64,000 bases of DNA from Paraspadella gotoi (Eukaryota; Chaetognatha): contig CM119264.1 in the NCBI GenBank assembly GCA_051294375.1, forward strand, positions 12,402,263 to 12,466,262. The letters are read 5' to 3'. Shown in pieces: positions 1 through 11,969 of the stretch. The position numbers were made by a program, and so were the translations under genes. The notes under the pieces were generated by a model. The model searched no databases, was not told where the DNA came from, and was given only the letters and a program-made list of their open reading frames with translations. Numbering within the stretch: position 1 is the stretch's first letter; each line of letters opens with the position of its first letter.

Positions 1-430
1 AGAGAGATCTCAGATATCACAGCCCTCAGCCAATAGGAGAGAGAGGAGAGCTGAGGGTCCTCAAGGGGTACTCAGGTTCCTTAGCCTTGCACCAATGAGA
101 TGCTCTATTTTATGTAGATGAGGAGGAAGGGTAGGCTAGGTTTTTCTATAAAAAGGAGTGTAACAAGGCTTCTGGGGGCAGTTCAGCGGCCTCCCAAGAA
201 GAAAGAAGAACAACTGCGCCCCAGCAAGACCAGCGGACCTCAGGACTCAGGATCATAGAGGAACTATGCCCAAATCTCCCTGGATAGGAAATCCTTTGCC
301 TGGCAACGGCCCTCACTGTTGGAAATAAAGGATGCTAATAAACTACAAATAAAACTCTAATAAAACGTTTTTCCTGATAGGAAAAAGTAGCTACTGGGTA
401 GTTGTAGGATTGATCTTTTTTGCGGCCCGA
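1..430 (+). mobile_element. LTR-like repeat, 3' part (truncated by window edge)
   Basis: The block has the layout of an LTR: a TATA-like box (TCTATAAAAAGG, about 145-156), a GC-richer transcribed part after it, several AATAAA signals (about 325-365) and an end in CGCAACA at about 441, followed at once by AT-rich DNA. No primer-binding site or coding part is visible, and the left end lies outside the window. It could be a solo LTR or another promoter-bearing repeat; the call rests on layout only. Confidence 0.4.
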
Positions 431-723
431 AATCCGCAACACGAGCGTTTTAATTTTTTAAACTAAATAAAACTTTAAAAATCATACCAGAAAGTTGGAA
501 ACGGTTATCAAGTTTCTGAAGTTAATTTCATAAAACATACGTAATTGAAATTAATTTTTTTTCCTAAGGTAAAACGAAATGGTTCTGCGCTTATGTTCAA
601 TTACGAGGAGAAAAGAAAACGGTGAAAAACCAAATCTTTTCAATTAAAAATAGAACAAGAATAATCAATTGATAATTTTATATGAAAATAATAATAAATA
701 CAATGATATTATAATTTATAAGT
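431..723. other. AT-rich spacer
   Basis: About 290 bases of AT-rich DNA with no ORF, tandem repeat or inverted repeat that I can support. Confidence 0.6.
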
Positions 724-759
724 ATGACTTATTATAAATTTATTTTTCCAATGACTCAG

Positions 760-975
760 TTCGCGACGACGAGCCTGACTGAGGCGCAGCGGTGGTTGGA
801 TCGCCACAGAGACTACGTTCCCTACGCGGTGATCCCGATGACGGGGCCTTTTGCCGAAGACCCCGCCGGCTTGCCCCGCGATTGGCCGGGCGGGAAGGCG
901 AGGTGGTACGACAGGCACGTGAACGTTATGAAGAGGAGGTGTGTTCGCAATGAGAATGTCCCCGGATTTAATTAG
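760..975 (+). CDS. candidate 3'-terminal exon, unknown product
   Basis: A sharply bounded GC-rich block in AT-rich surroundings. It begins right after a splice-acceptor-like CCAATGACTCAG (AG at 758-759) and stays open to a TAG at 973-975. The 71-residue product is not low-complexity: it is rich in Trp, Arg, Asp and Pro, for example WLDRHRDYVPYAVIPMTGPF near its start and RWYDRHVN later. I do not recognise the family. An ATG at 724 is in frame, but the AT-rich segment 724-759 looks like intron. Upstream exons would lie beyond the LTR-like repeat or outside the window. The opposite strand is also open here (709-918), as expected of GC-rich DNA, so this remains a candidate. Confidence 0.35.
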   Translation, partial: FATTSLTEAQRWLDRHRDYVPYAVIPMTGPFAEDPAGLPRDWPGGKARWYDRHVNVMKRRCVRNENVPGFN

Positions 976-1340
976 TTTTGATCCAACTCTTGGAATCTGC
1001 GTCGTTTTATCGCGAAGATTTTAGTTTTTTTGGGAAACGATCGAATTCTATTAGTATTAGGATAAAAAATAATCTGTAAAAAATATATATTTGTAAAAAA
1101 AAGACAAAAAAAAATCCATTTAATCAGACCTTTATGACGTTATAGCAGTCATAAACCAAAACTTTTAGCACAAGTGACAACGTTTTTCAAACTCTTTTAC
1201 AATTGTGTAAAAACCAACGTAATAATTATAGTTTTTTTGATGCTTTAATTAGTTCCCTCTTGTACTAACATAACTCAGTTTTCGCTGTGGAAATATTTTT
1301 CTGAGTTAAAAATCGAAACCAAAAAAATCATCGTTGTTGT
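976..1340. other. AT-rich flank, nothing recognised
   Basis: AT-rich sequence downstream of the candidate exon, with short homopolymer runs. No clear polyadenylation signal, ORF or repeat stands out. Confidence 0.5.
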
Positions 1341-2136
1341 TGTTGTTAGTCTGTCGTCGTTGTTGCCCTCTTCTGCGTTAGCGACCTCATCGAGATTCTC
1401 CGCAGTCGCCTCGACTCACTTCATCCTCATCTTCATTCTTCATTCTCTCTTTTCCTCTTCATTGTTCATTCTCTCCTACATCTTTTCTTCATTCTCTCTT
1501 TTCCTCTTCATTGTTCATTGTTTCCTGCTTCCCTTCCTTTTAAAATCCTTTTCGCCCGATCCTTCGCATTCTCTCCTCTCACCTTAAAAACTCTTCACAA
1601 TCTACGACACTTTTCCTCGCCATGTTCTTTTCTATTCTCACAGCGAAACACAATTTCCAAAATCTCTCCCTCGTCCCATTCACTCACCATCTCCTTCCTT
1701 CTCACACGCTCTCCCCTTCCAATTGCATCTCACCTTCTCTCACCAATTCCTTCCGAATCGCATCTCACACTTTCTTCCCTTAATCCATCTCACTAGCTTT
1801 TCACGCCCTCTTCCCTTTCCCCTCCTCTCTCCCTTCTTACCACCCTCTCCCTCCAAATCGCTTTCATGACCCTCTTCCCCTCCCTGTCCTTCAACCTCTC
1901 CCCCCTACGTTTTTCCGCTTTCATGAATTTTAAGAAAGCCCCTCGCTTCGGCACTTGTGTCGGCGGCGTCGTCGGCCCCGATCTTTTCGTTTTTTCTCTG
2001 CTTCCATTAGTTTTTCGACATCACCGTCAGAGTCGCCGGCGTCGTCGTCGTCGTAGCCGCCGTCGTCAGTCGATTCAGAGCACGTGCCCCTTCGCTTTGT
2101 CTCGGAATTTTCTTTTTGGCGTTTTGGTGTGATATA
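1341..2136. repeat. pyrimidine-rich low-complexity region with GTC triplets
   Basis: The top strand is almost continuously C/T-rich (TTCATTCTCTCTTTTCC occurs nearly twice at about 1438-1510). It ends in imperfect GTC triplets at about 1958-2060. Overlapping open frames exist only because stop codons are rare in such sequence. Confidence 0.7.
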
Positions 2137-2141
2137 TTATT

Positions 2142-2146
2142 GAGAA

Positions 2147-2227
<81 letters not shown>
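2142..2227. repeat. (GA)n microsatellite
   Basis: About 86 bases of nearly pure GA dinucleotide, followed by a purine-rich GAAA/GGAAA tail to about 2305. Confidence 0.95.
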
Positions 2228-2231
<4 letters not shown>

Positions 2232-2410
2232 TAGTGAAGTAGAGGAAGAAAGAAGAGAAAGAAAGAAAGAAGAAAGAAAGAAAGAAAGGAAGGAAAGAGA
2301 AAAGCATTTTTGCTAATCGATTTTCGAAGGGCAGCGTGTCCATAGAAATGGCCTAATTAAGGTGAAGCAACCGAAGAAGTCGAAAGGACTAAAGTCGGAG
2401 GTGGAACTGC

Positions 2411-2495
2411 GTCGTCGTCGCCGTCGTCATCATCGTCGTCGTCGTCAACGTTGTCGCTGTCGTCTTTAACGTCGTCGTCGTCGTCGTCGTATTTT
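2411..2495. repeat. (GTC)n/(CGT)n trinucleotide repeat
   Basis: Interrupted GTC/CGT triplets with CAT and AAC variants. Confidence 0.85.
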
Positions 2496-2637
2496 TCTTT
2501 AGCCAGTTGGGCGGAGCGATCAAGGGAATCGTCTTGTGCTTTCTCCGTCGTCTGTGCAGTCGTTCTTGAAAGAGGAGATACTAGTAATAATCAAATAAAA
2601 CAAACGTCAAATTTCAAAAAATCTTCCTCGGCCATGC

Positions 2638-2674
2638 TCTCTCTCTCTCTCGTCTCCTCACCGAGCTCTCTCCT

Positions 2675-2736
<62 letters not shown>
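2638..2736. repeat. (CT)n microsatellite
   Basis: CT dinucleotides, nearly pure from 2677 to 2736. A 25-base N gap follows at 2790-2814. Confidence 0.95.
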
Positions 2737-2739
<3 letters not shown>

Positions 2740-2789
2740 TATTTTTAAAGGCGATACTGTCCTTTCTTCTCTGTCTCTGAATTTAGGTT

Positions 2790-2814
2790 NNNNNNNNNNN
2801 NNNNNNNNNNNNNN
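2790..2814. other. assembly gap (25 N)
   Basis: Unresolved bases just downstream of a CT tract. A second short gap lies at 3048-3068 and abuts another CT tract (3069-3104). Confidence 0.99.
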
Positions 2815-3104
2815 AAGGCGTAAAGTCTCAACGATGGTCAAGGTGAGGCAAAAGAAAAAATGTCAAGAGCCAATCATCCCAATCCTCGGCTACAGTATTT
2901 GCATAGAATAAAGAAAAGGATTTTCGGCGAAGAAAAAGAGGGAGAGATGAAGCGAGGAGGGGGAGAGAGCTGGCGCGGAAGTCGTTCACCGGAAACGTTT
3001 AAAATTCGCTCCGCATAAAAGATGGAATCCAGAAACGCGATCTTTGGNNNNNNNNNNNNNNNNNNNNNCTCTCTCTCTCTATCTCTCTCTCTCTCTTCCT
3101 TCTT

Positions 3105-3940
3105 CAGAGGTCAAAGAAGCACTCAACCTCGGTCATTTCCTAATCCAGTCTCAGGCGTCTGCTTCGTGGTTCACTGTATGGAGGGTCAATTTAATAGTTG
3201 TTATAGTTATAACTAAAATATAAGTAATGGTCACTTTGGTCAGATAATAATCTCTCGAGTATATGAAATAATTAGAAAGCACAGATATTCCTTTTCCGTT
3301 GCCTAATGAATGAAATCATGTATTCTTTTTCTGCTTATGGTGAGGTAGCATATACGTAAGACCGTGCAGATCCTATTATTTTTTTGTGGTTTTAGTAAAA
3401 CCTGTTAGTGTAAATCCCTGAATAAAAGGCTTTCAGAAATGAATATTATGTTGTAATATGGAAATGAGTGGTTAAAAAAATGAATTAAGGCCACTGAAGC
3501 AACATTTAAATGTGGACAAAGTGCGTTTGTACATACTTCTAAGTTTTTCTTATCAATCAGTAACCCCCTCTCTACCTCGTTTTCGCTCTCCCTCTCTCTT
3601 TTCCTCTTTACCCTATAGAACATACAGCGCACGTAAGAAAGAAAGAATGTAATCTATTATCAATTGCTTTCTCTCAACCTCGTCCGGGGAGAAAAAGTAA
3701 GGACAGCGCTCGGATTGGTTCGCGGCTGCCAGGGCGTTTTGTGAGAAAAAGCGACGGAGATGGGTGAGGCAGAGGAAAGGTGAGGTAAGTTATCGGTGTG
3801 GGTGGGATGAAGGAACTGGAAGGTTGGTTGGGACGAGGAAGAGAAAAGAGGAGAATAAAGGAAATTCATCAGACAACACTCATGAATGAATCCAAACATT
3901 TCACTCGGTAGAATGGAAATATGCACGATGAATATCTAGG
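3105..3940. other. non-coding spacer
   Basis: AT-rich to mixed sequence with no supported gene. It is the last unique DNA before the left arm of the giant inverted repeat. Confidence 0.5.
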
Positions 3941-3946
3941 CTCCAA

Positions 3947-3984
<38 letters not shown>

Positions 3985-5241
3985 CTCCTCTCTCTTCTTC
4001 TTCTTCTTTCCTGCTCTCTCTTCTCTCTCTCTCTCTCTCTCTTCTCTCTCTTCTCTTCTCTCTCTGTCTCACTCTCTCTCTGACCATGCGCTTTCCAATT
4101 TATGAGATATGTGAAAATAAAAAACTGACGGTAAATACTTAAAAACCAAAACCACCAAAATCGAAAATATAAAAAATTCTTCCAGTTCTAGTGAAACTTA
4201 AGTTTTTTATCTCTTTTTCCATTTGATAGAAAGACGCTTCACCATTTTTTCTGTCATCTCCTTCGTCACTTTTTTTTTCCCTTTTTTTTTTTCCTTTTCC
4301 TCCTTTTTTCGCGCAGCCGCCAATTCTTTTACGTACGAATAGTTTCCGATCCCTCACCTGAATTTCCTTGCCATATCCTTTCCTCTTTTTGCCCTTTTTT
4401 TGGGGGGGGTTTGTCTTTTTTCTTCTTTTGCTCTTCCCATTTCTTTCTCCTTTTCGACCTTTCGATCTCCCGTGTCGTCGTTTTCTCTCCTCTCTTCTTC
4501 TTCTTCTTCTTCTTTTTTTTTTCTCTCTAATTTCTTTTTCATTTTCTTGCAAAGGAAACTCGAGCTTAAACGAGATCGAAAAAAAAATAGCGAAATAGTA
4601 AGTGAAAATAAAGAGAACCAAATAAAAAGGGCTGAATGATAGATAAATTGATCTCTTTCGTCTCTTTTAATTATTCTGTCGATCGAGATATTTTAATTTA
4701 TCCGATTTAGGTGTTATTAGGTTATTATTATTATTCAGTACTCGGTATGACTCGTGTTTATCTACTTCTCGTCATCGACATCTTTATTCATGATTTATTC
4801 TTCTCCTTTCGTCCTTCCGATTTTTCTTCGTATAATTTCTTCCTTTTCTTTCCTTTCCCCAAATTTCCTTCTTCTTCCAATTTCCTATTTTTCTTTCTGT
4901 CCATCACCGATTTTTCTTCTCCTCTTCTCCTTTCCGCTCTTGCCTTCCTCGGTCTTGTTCTTTCGAAACCCAATTTCTAAATAGTACGGAACGACACTTG
5001 ATTCGGCCTTTTTTCTCCCATTTTTGAGACTTTGCTTACTTTTCCCTCTTTCCTTTTTACTTCTTTTCCTTTTCGAGTTTCCTCCTCCGCCCAATGACCG
5101 CGAATTAACGATTCGATAAATTGAATCATCGAATCTCTAATTTGCCGAAACTATCCAATTACGAAAATAATTTTCGCCACTTTCTCTCTCTTTTCTCCTC
5201 CGAAGATCTAAAAAAAAGAAGAGAAAGAAATGTCTTACGTT

Positions 5242-5321
5242 TCTCTCTCTCTCCTTCTCTCTCTTCTCTCTCTCTCTCTCTCTCTCTCTTCTCCCTCTCT
5301 CTCTCTCCTTCACCCTCTCTC

Positions 5322-5371
<50 letters not shown>

Positions 5372-5395
5372 CTCTTCTCTCTCCTCCTTTCTTCT
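5242..5395. repeat. (CT)n-rich tract in left arm
   Basis: Interrupted CT dinucleotides; the mirror image is the GA tract at about 15,988-16,110. Confidence 0.9.
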
Positions 5396-5906
5396 CTTTT
5401 TCTTCTTCTCTCATTTTCATTTTTGCATTGATGCCCCGGTCCCTAATTGCTCATCGGAAAGCGAAAACCTTGGAGGTCGAAAAAACCATTTAAAAAGAGA
5501 TGAGGATTTGACCGTGACTGAGTCCGAGTCCCGATGCGAGCGTTCGCATCCATCCTCCAACGGTGGGGTTCGTATCCTTTCGCGGGGGAGTAGGGTTCGG
5601 ATCTTCTTACGAATCTACACTTAAAGAACGAGCATCGATCGCGTGATCCGTCGATTCTGGGATTCAATTATGCGTGCGCCACTGCGCGACATTCATGGAC
5701 GCCATTCAATGACGCCAGTGCCATTCTTTACCATCGACGCCATTGTTGCCCTCGATTGCCATTCAATGCGCTCGATGTTATTGAATCCATTCCGTGGGTT
5801 GGGACTGGGATTTTTCTTGTCAGTATTAAAAGTTGTTGTCGTCGTTCTTGAATGAAACGTCAATTATCTCGATTCTTTGCCTGAATAGAACGGGCTTCTC
5901 TTTGGC

Positions 5907-5947
5907 CCTCTCTCTCTCCTCTCTCTCTCTCCATCTCCTTCCTCTCT

Positions 5948-5982
<35 letters not shown>
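5907..5982. repeat. (CT)n tract in left arm
   Basis: Interrupted CT dinucleotides; mirrored by the GA tract at about 15,411-15,505. Confidence 0.9.
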
Positions 5983-5985
<3 letters not shown>

Positions 5986-6335
5986 GCTCCCTCTTTCTGC
6001 CGCTCCCTAAATTTCGTTGAGTCTGACCTGAGAGAATGAAGCCATTAGAGAGATTCGCAAGGGGCGTCCTCGACGCCCTCTCTGCTCTCTCTCTCTCTCT
6101 CTCTCGTTGTCTGTCTTTTTAGTCGCCATCTTCGTCGTCAATATTTCTCCTCTTTTTCGTCGTCACGGTCTACATCATTCACGTTTTCTTCTTTATCCGC
6201 ACTTCTCCGTGCAAGAATCGTCGTCGTCGCGTTCGTCGTCGTCGTCCTTCACGCCACCAAAAGGACCTCCTTTCTCCTTCTGCCCATTTCGCTTTGACCT
6301 CATCCTTTTTGTGTTATGGATACACACTCGGTCTC

Positions 6336-6440
6336 CTCTCTCTCTCTCTCTCTATCTCTCTCTCTTCTCTCTCTCTCTTTCAGTCTCTCTTCTTTTCCTA
6401 GTCTCCCTTGCAAGCTCGTTTTCTCTCTCTCTCTCTTGCT
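6336..6440. repeat. (CT)n tract in left arm
   Basis: Interrupted CT dinucleotides; mirrored by GA at about 14,990-15,084. Confidence 0.9.
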
Positions 6441-7040
6441 TTCTTTTCATCTTTGTATTTCTCTCCTTCCCCTGTGAAATTCTCCACGGTTTTTCCAAAA
6501 GACGAGGCCAGGAATTCTTGGCAAGAAGATGAATAGAAAAAAGAAGACAGACAAACAAACAGACAGAAAGTCAGACAAAAACAACAATAAAAAGATGCTA
6601 AAAAAAATCACAGCGAGAGGTTTGAAACATAATATACAAATTGTCTCATGAAAGTAGATCGAACTAAAACAATTTTCTCAGCACAACAAGAGAAAAGTTC
6701 TTTTTTTTCAGAAAAAAGATTAAAACCTTCGGAGGTATAATTTAAACTAAATTTTATTGCTATTTTTGTTTTTTAAAAATGTTCTTTTTTGTGTATCGCC
6801 CTCTGGTTTATTAAGACTAAAAACATATAAAAATTTTGCTATTTGTAAAATGCCAATGCAAGTGAATATCAGTGGGTGCAGACAGAAGAGCAAATTTTCT
6901 ATAGAAAATAAAGCGGAAAATGCTTCATTAAAGTCATAGTTAGAAAAATAAGAGTTCAAATCCTCCTTGTAGGAAGGAAAAGTTATTATACGACGGAACA
7001 AAAAAATTATTTCAGGAGTTTAAATGATTACAAAATATAG

Positions 7041-7090
7041 TAGGGCTGCGAATCGTTTCGAATCGACAGTTCTTGATTCAAGATTCCTTT
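7041..7090 (+). mobile_element. hAT-like terminal motif inside the arm
   Basis: The arm contains TAGGGCTGCGAATCG, which resembles a hAT terminal inverted repeat (TAGGG start). Its mirror is at about 14,390-14,405. No partner end or 8-bp direct target duplication was found within the arm, so the element end is only suspected. Confidence 0.25.
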
Positions 7091-7976
7091 ATATTTTACT
7101 TCTATTCAAAAACTTTGCATAGTCAAGGCCCATATAAAATTATATCAATATGCGGGTAGATTTCGGAAAGCTTAGCGTCATTGGGAAGCCAACGGAGGTA
7201 GAGCGCGATCGAAAATTCCCATTTTATCATGCCCAAAAATTGGTATTTTAAAATGAACTTGGTCAGACCTTTTGCCCTTTTCCCAAAACACCTGCTTGAA
7301 TCTTTGTAAAATAGAACAAAAATTCTATCATATCAGATGTATCGCGATAGCTTATTGTCTTTCTACTACTAGATAAATAGGAAAGAAAAGTTTAAATTCT
7401 GCAATCTTGAATGCTGATAAACAATCAAATGAACTGGTTTTTTAGAGGTTGAAAACTGCATAGTCAAGCCTTCAATTTTTGTTGTTTCTTAAGACCATGG
7501 AAAGAAATTAAACTAATGTTTTTACTATCTGTTTCAGTGTAGAGCGCAGGGCGCGTTAAATATTTAGAAGAGTTTATATTAAAATTTAGAGCAAATAGAA
7601 AGGATATCCAAGTTTTTGCACGCTAAAAGCTTTTTTTAAGCGCGTCCCGGTCGTGTATTTGAAAATGTCGTATGACGTAGGTTTATCAATGAGGACAATT
7701 CAATTAAAAATAAGCAATGATCATGCGCGATCCGGGCCAGATAAAATACCATATTTCCAACATGGCTTTACCGTATTTTTTACTTTTTAAACGCAGCTTA
7801 TGAAATGTTTTGAATTTCACGCCTGTTGATATTGGCTGCCACCGTTCTAGGCGTCGTTTGTCCCTTGTTAGTCTCTTTATTCTTTATCTCTTGAAGAGAT
7901 ATTAAATATTGTTAGTGATAGTGACAAAACCGTTCAATAAAATCTTAAAAGGCAATAGGATCGAGACCTACTTTTA

Positions 7977-8215
7977 ATGATAACCAAATATTGATTGCGA
8001 TGATAACCAAATATTGATTTTGCGATGATAACCAAATATTGATGCGAAGATAAGCCGAAGGATTGATGCGGCATTGATACCAAATGATGGATTGCCGATC
8101 TGATAGTCATTCATTGATGCGATGATAATCATTCAGTTGATGCGATGATTAGTCTCTCACTTGATCGCGATGATAATCATCATTTGATGCGGATTGATAG
8201 TCCATTCATTGACGT
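7977..8215. repeat. degenerate ~24-bp minisatellite (left arm)
   Basis: About ten imperfect copies of a unit like GCGATGATAACCAAATATTG, decaying to GATGATAATCATTCA-type variants toward the satellite. The mirror copy is at about 13,276-13,520. Confidence 0.8.
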
Positions 8216-8216
8216 G

Positions 8217-9540
8217 ACTTTGAAAAAAAGTATGCATATTTTTAAAAAAAAGTATGCAATTTACTTCAAAAAGTATGCACTACTTTTGAAAAAAAATATG
8301 CCTTTTTCAAAGTATGCATACCTTTTTTCAATGTATGCATACTTTTTTACAATTGTATGATACTTTTTTCAAAGTATGCATACTTTTTTGAAAGTATGCA
8401 TTACTTTGTTTTAAAAAATATGCATACTTTTTTTCAAAGGTATGCATTACTTTTTTCAAAGTATGGCATACTTTTTTTTGAAGTCATGCATACTTCTTTT
8501 AAAATATGCAGTACTTTTTTCAAAAGGTATGCATTACTTTTTTTCAAAGTATGCATACTTTTTTCAAAGTATTGCATACTTTTTTTCGAAGTATGGCATT
8601 ACTTTTTCAAAGTATGGCATACTTTTCAAAGTATGCATTACTTTTATGAAGTATGCATACTTTTTTAAAAAAATATGCATACTTGGTTTTAAAAATATGC
8701 ATACTTTTTCAAAGGTATGCATACTTTTTCTTAAAGTATGCCATACTTTTTAAACCTGTTTTCAAAGTATGCATACTTTTTTCAAAGTATGCATACTCTT
8801 TTGAGAGTATGCATACTGTTTTTTCAAAGTATGGCATACTGTTTTTTTCAAAGTATGCATACTTTTTCAATGTTATGCATACTGTTTTAAAGATGCATAC
8901 TTTTTTTAAACTTTTTTCAAAGTATGCACTACTCTTTTGAAGTATGCATACTTTTTTCAAAGTATGCATACTTTTTTTCAAAGTATGGCATTACTTTTTT
9001 CAGTATGAGTATGCATTAACTTTTTTTCAAAGTATGCATACTTTTTTCAAAAGTATGCCATACTTTTTGAAGTATGCATACTTTTTAAATATGCTTACTT
9101 TTTTTCAAAGTATGCATACTTTTTTCAAAGTATGCATACTTTTTTCAAGTATGCATACTTTTTTCAAAGTATGCAACTTTATTACAGTATGCTCTTTATA
9201 CAAAGAATATGAACAACTTTTTTGAAGTATGCATACATTATTTTTAAATATGCGTACTTTTTTGAAGTAATGCATACTTTTTTAACTTTTTTTCAAAGTA
9301 TGCATTTACTTTTTTCAAAGTATGCATACTCTTTATGATTATGCATACTTTTTTCCAAAGCTATGCATACTTTTTCTAGTATGCATACTTTTTAAAGTAG
9401 GCATACTTTTTCAACTTGCATACTTTTTTCAACTTGCATATCTTTTCAACTGCCATATCTTTTTTCAACTTGCATCTCTTTCAACTTGCATATCTTGTTC
9501 AACCTTGCATATCTTTTCAACTTGATTATTCTTTTAACTT
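8217..9540. repeat. 20-bp satellite array (left arm)
   Basis: More than 50 imperfect copies of a unit close to AGTATGCATACTTTTTTCAA. The 12-base core AGTATGCATACT is its own reverse complement. Toward the 3' end the unit decays to CTTTTTTCAACTTGCATA. There are no unique spacers between units, so this is not a CRISPR-like array. Confidence 0.95.
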
Positions 9541-10427
9541 GATTTACCGCTAAATTATCTTAGTACACCAATCCGAACATTGTTTTGCTCCAAACTTTGT
9601 TCCTATAATAAAAAAATAAGCCGGATTCAGATATGACAAATTTTAAATATTAAACTATCGTCATCATCATTAGTTTAATTATATATATAATTCATTGCAT
9701 CAATTACTTACCATTATCAATCATTATCTTTTAATTATAGTTTTATTGCTATCATATTAAAATTCTGTTATTCATAAAATATAAAATAAGAATGTCAAAA
9801 AATGAAACAAATTAATCGTGAAGTCGTGGACGGAAGGTGAATCAGATCTTGAATTAACCGATATTAAATGAGTTAATTTAATGTAGTAGTTGAATTGCTG
9901 GTAAGATCAGTCCATATACTTTTCAATTTTTTACTTCTTTGCGCTCTCTTGTCTTTTCCCTTTTTTATTCTTTTATAATTATGTTATTTTTGTGATTAAT
10001 TTGTAAGGATTCTTTTTTCCGGGCTTCGGCTTATTCTATTTTCTCTTATGAGCGCCCGGTTTCGCGCAATCCGCTACTTATCCGGTTTAAAGCGTTAGTA
10101 CTTACGTAGTTCCAAATCCTGTTATTGGAATCAAAACGAGTTCGATTTTTAATGCGAAAGTTTGATCGATTGAAGGCGCGAAATTTTCGCGACTGTTTTA
10201 TTGCCATAACTATTTGAAACGGAATTATCCGTGAATTTTTAATGAAATTTCTGCATATAGATAGTATTTTAAATTCCCTATTCGATCGCGTACCAAATTT
10301 ATTTAAAAATACTCAATAGTTTAGAAACGATAGCACATCCACCCAAAATAAGAATAGATCATTGAGGGAAACAAAGAAGTAAAAGGCGAATGGCAGAGAA
10401 GAGAGAGACCCGAAGAGAGGAGAGAAG

Positions 10428-10590
10428 AAGAGAGAGAGAGAGAGAGAGAGAGCAGACAGAAGAGAGAGACGAGAGAGAGAGTAGGAGATGAGGAAAAGAG
10501 AGAAGATAGAGAGAGAAAGAGACGATCGAGAGAGAGAAGGCACGAGAGAAGGGAGAGAGAGAGAGAGAAGAAAGAGAGAGAGAGAAACCC
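10428..10590. repeat. (GA)n tract in left arm
   Basis: Interrupted GA dinucleotides, mirrored by the CT tract at about 10,928-11,140. Confidence 0.9.
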
Positions 10591-10676
10591 TGCATGCGGA
10601 GGACTCTAATTACCTACAAAAATTCTAGTCAGAGAGAAAGTTGATATTTCAAAAAAATCACATCAAGTCGTCCCTA

Positions 10677-10842
10677 TGCTTTTCATATCGCGAATATGTT
10701 CTTTTTGCGCATTCCACGGAGTTTGGATGCGAGAGAGAGATAGATGAGAGCGAGAGAGATGAGAACGCAGAGAGAGAGAGAGAGAGACGAGAGCAGCCAG
10801 AGCAGGAGCAAAGAGACNNNNNNNNNNNNNNNNNNNNNNNNN
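10677..10842. other. loop of the giant inverted repeat, with 25-N gap
   Basis: This 166-base spacer holds a unique ~60-base part, a GA tract (about 10,730-10,797) and an N run at 10,818-10,842 that ends exactly where the right arm begins. Confidence 0.85.
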
Positions 10843-10929
10843 TAGGGAGACTTGATGTGATTTTTTTGAAATATCACTTTCTCTCTGACTAGAATTTTTG
10901 TAGGTAATTAGAGTCCTCGCATCAGGTTT

Positions 10930-10966
<37 letters not shown>

Positions 10967-11969
10967 TCTCTCGTGCCTTCTCTCTCTCGATCGTCTCTTT
11001 CTCTCTCTCTCTTCTTCTCCTTTTCCTTCCTCATCTCTCTCTCTCTCTCTCTCTAGTCTCTCTTCCAATCTTCTCTCGTCTCTCTCGCTCTCTCTCTCCA
11101 CTCTCCTCTCTCTCTTCTTCTCTCCTCTCTTCGTCTCCATCTTTCTGCATTCCTTTACTTCTTTGTTTCCCTGCAATGATCTATTCTGTATTTTGGGGAT
11201 GTGCTATCGTTTCTAAACTATTGAGTATTTTAAATAAATTTGGTACCGATCGATAGGGGAAATTTAAAATACTATTATATGCAAAATTCATAAAATACGA
11301 TAATTCCGTTCAAATAGTTATGGCAATAAAACAGTCGCAGAAAATTTCGCGCTTCAATCGATCAAACTTTCGCATTAAAATCGAACTCGTTTTGATCCAA
11401 TAACAGGATTTGGAACTACGGTAGTACTAACGCTTAAACCGGATAATAGCGGATTGCGCGAACCGGGCGCTCATAAGAGAAATAGAATAGCCGAAGCCCC
11501 GGAAAAAAGAATCTTACAAATTAATCACAAAGATAAACATAATTATAAAAGAATAAAAAAGGGAAAAAGACAAGAGAAGCGCAAGAGTAAAAAATTGAAA
11601 AGTATATGGACTGATCTACCAGCAATTAACTCTACTATTAAATTAACTCAATTTAATATCGTTAATTCAAGATCTAGACTTCACCTTCCGTCCACACTTC
11701 ACGATTAATTTGTTCAATTTTTGACATTCATTTTTATATTTTATGAATAACAGAATTTTAAATAGATAGCCATAAAACTATAATTAAAAGATAATGATTG
11801 ATAATGGTAAGTAATTGATGCAATGAATAATAATAATATAAACTAATGATCGATGACGATAGTTTAATATTTAAAATTTGTCATATCTGAATCCGGCTTA
11901 TTTTATTATACAAAGTTTGAGCAAATACAATGTTCGGATTGGTGTACTACAGATAATTTAGCGGTAATC

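Larger units (their letters stand above)
3947..10676 (+). repeat. left arm of giant inverted repeat (~6.7 kb)
   Basis: The sequence returns as its reverse complement at 10,843-17,274. Matching anchors include GACCATGCGCTTTCCAATTT (4082-4101) against about 17,202-17,221; the block starting CTTAAAAACCAAAACC (about 4138) against about 17,150-17,167; the satellite 8217-9540 against 11,970-13,275; and the innermost CACATCAAGTCG (about 10,659) against about 10,849. The arms differ by many single-base changes and small indels, often in homopolymers, and no long frame is kept in both. The arm contains CT tracts at 3947-4080, 5242-5395, 5907-5982 and 6336-6440, then AT-rich DNA. Confidence 0.93.

Noticed and set aside
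2116-2343. Open frames of Arg-Glu or Ser-Leu repeats here and at all other GA/CT tracts
   Set aside because: Dinucleotide repeats of GA or CT have no stop codons in any frame, so these frames carry no evidence of coding.
8217-9540. CRISPR-like array
   Set aside because: Units are directly adjacent with no unique spacers, in a eukaryotic context; it is a satellite.
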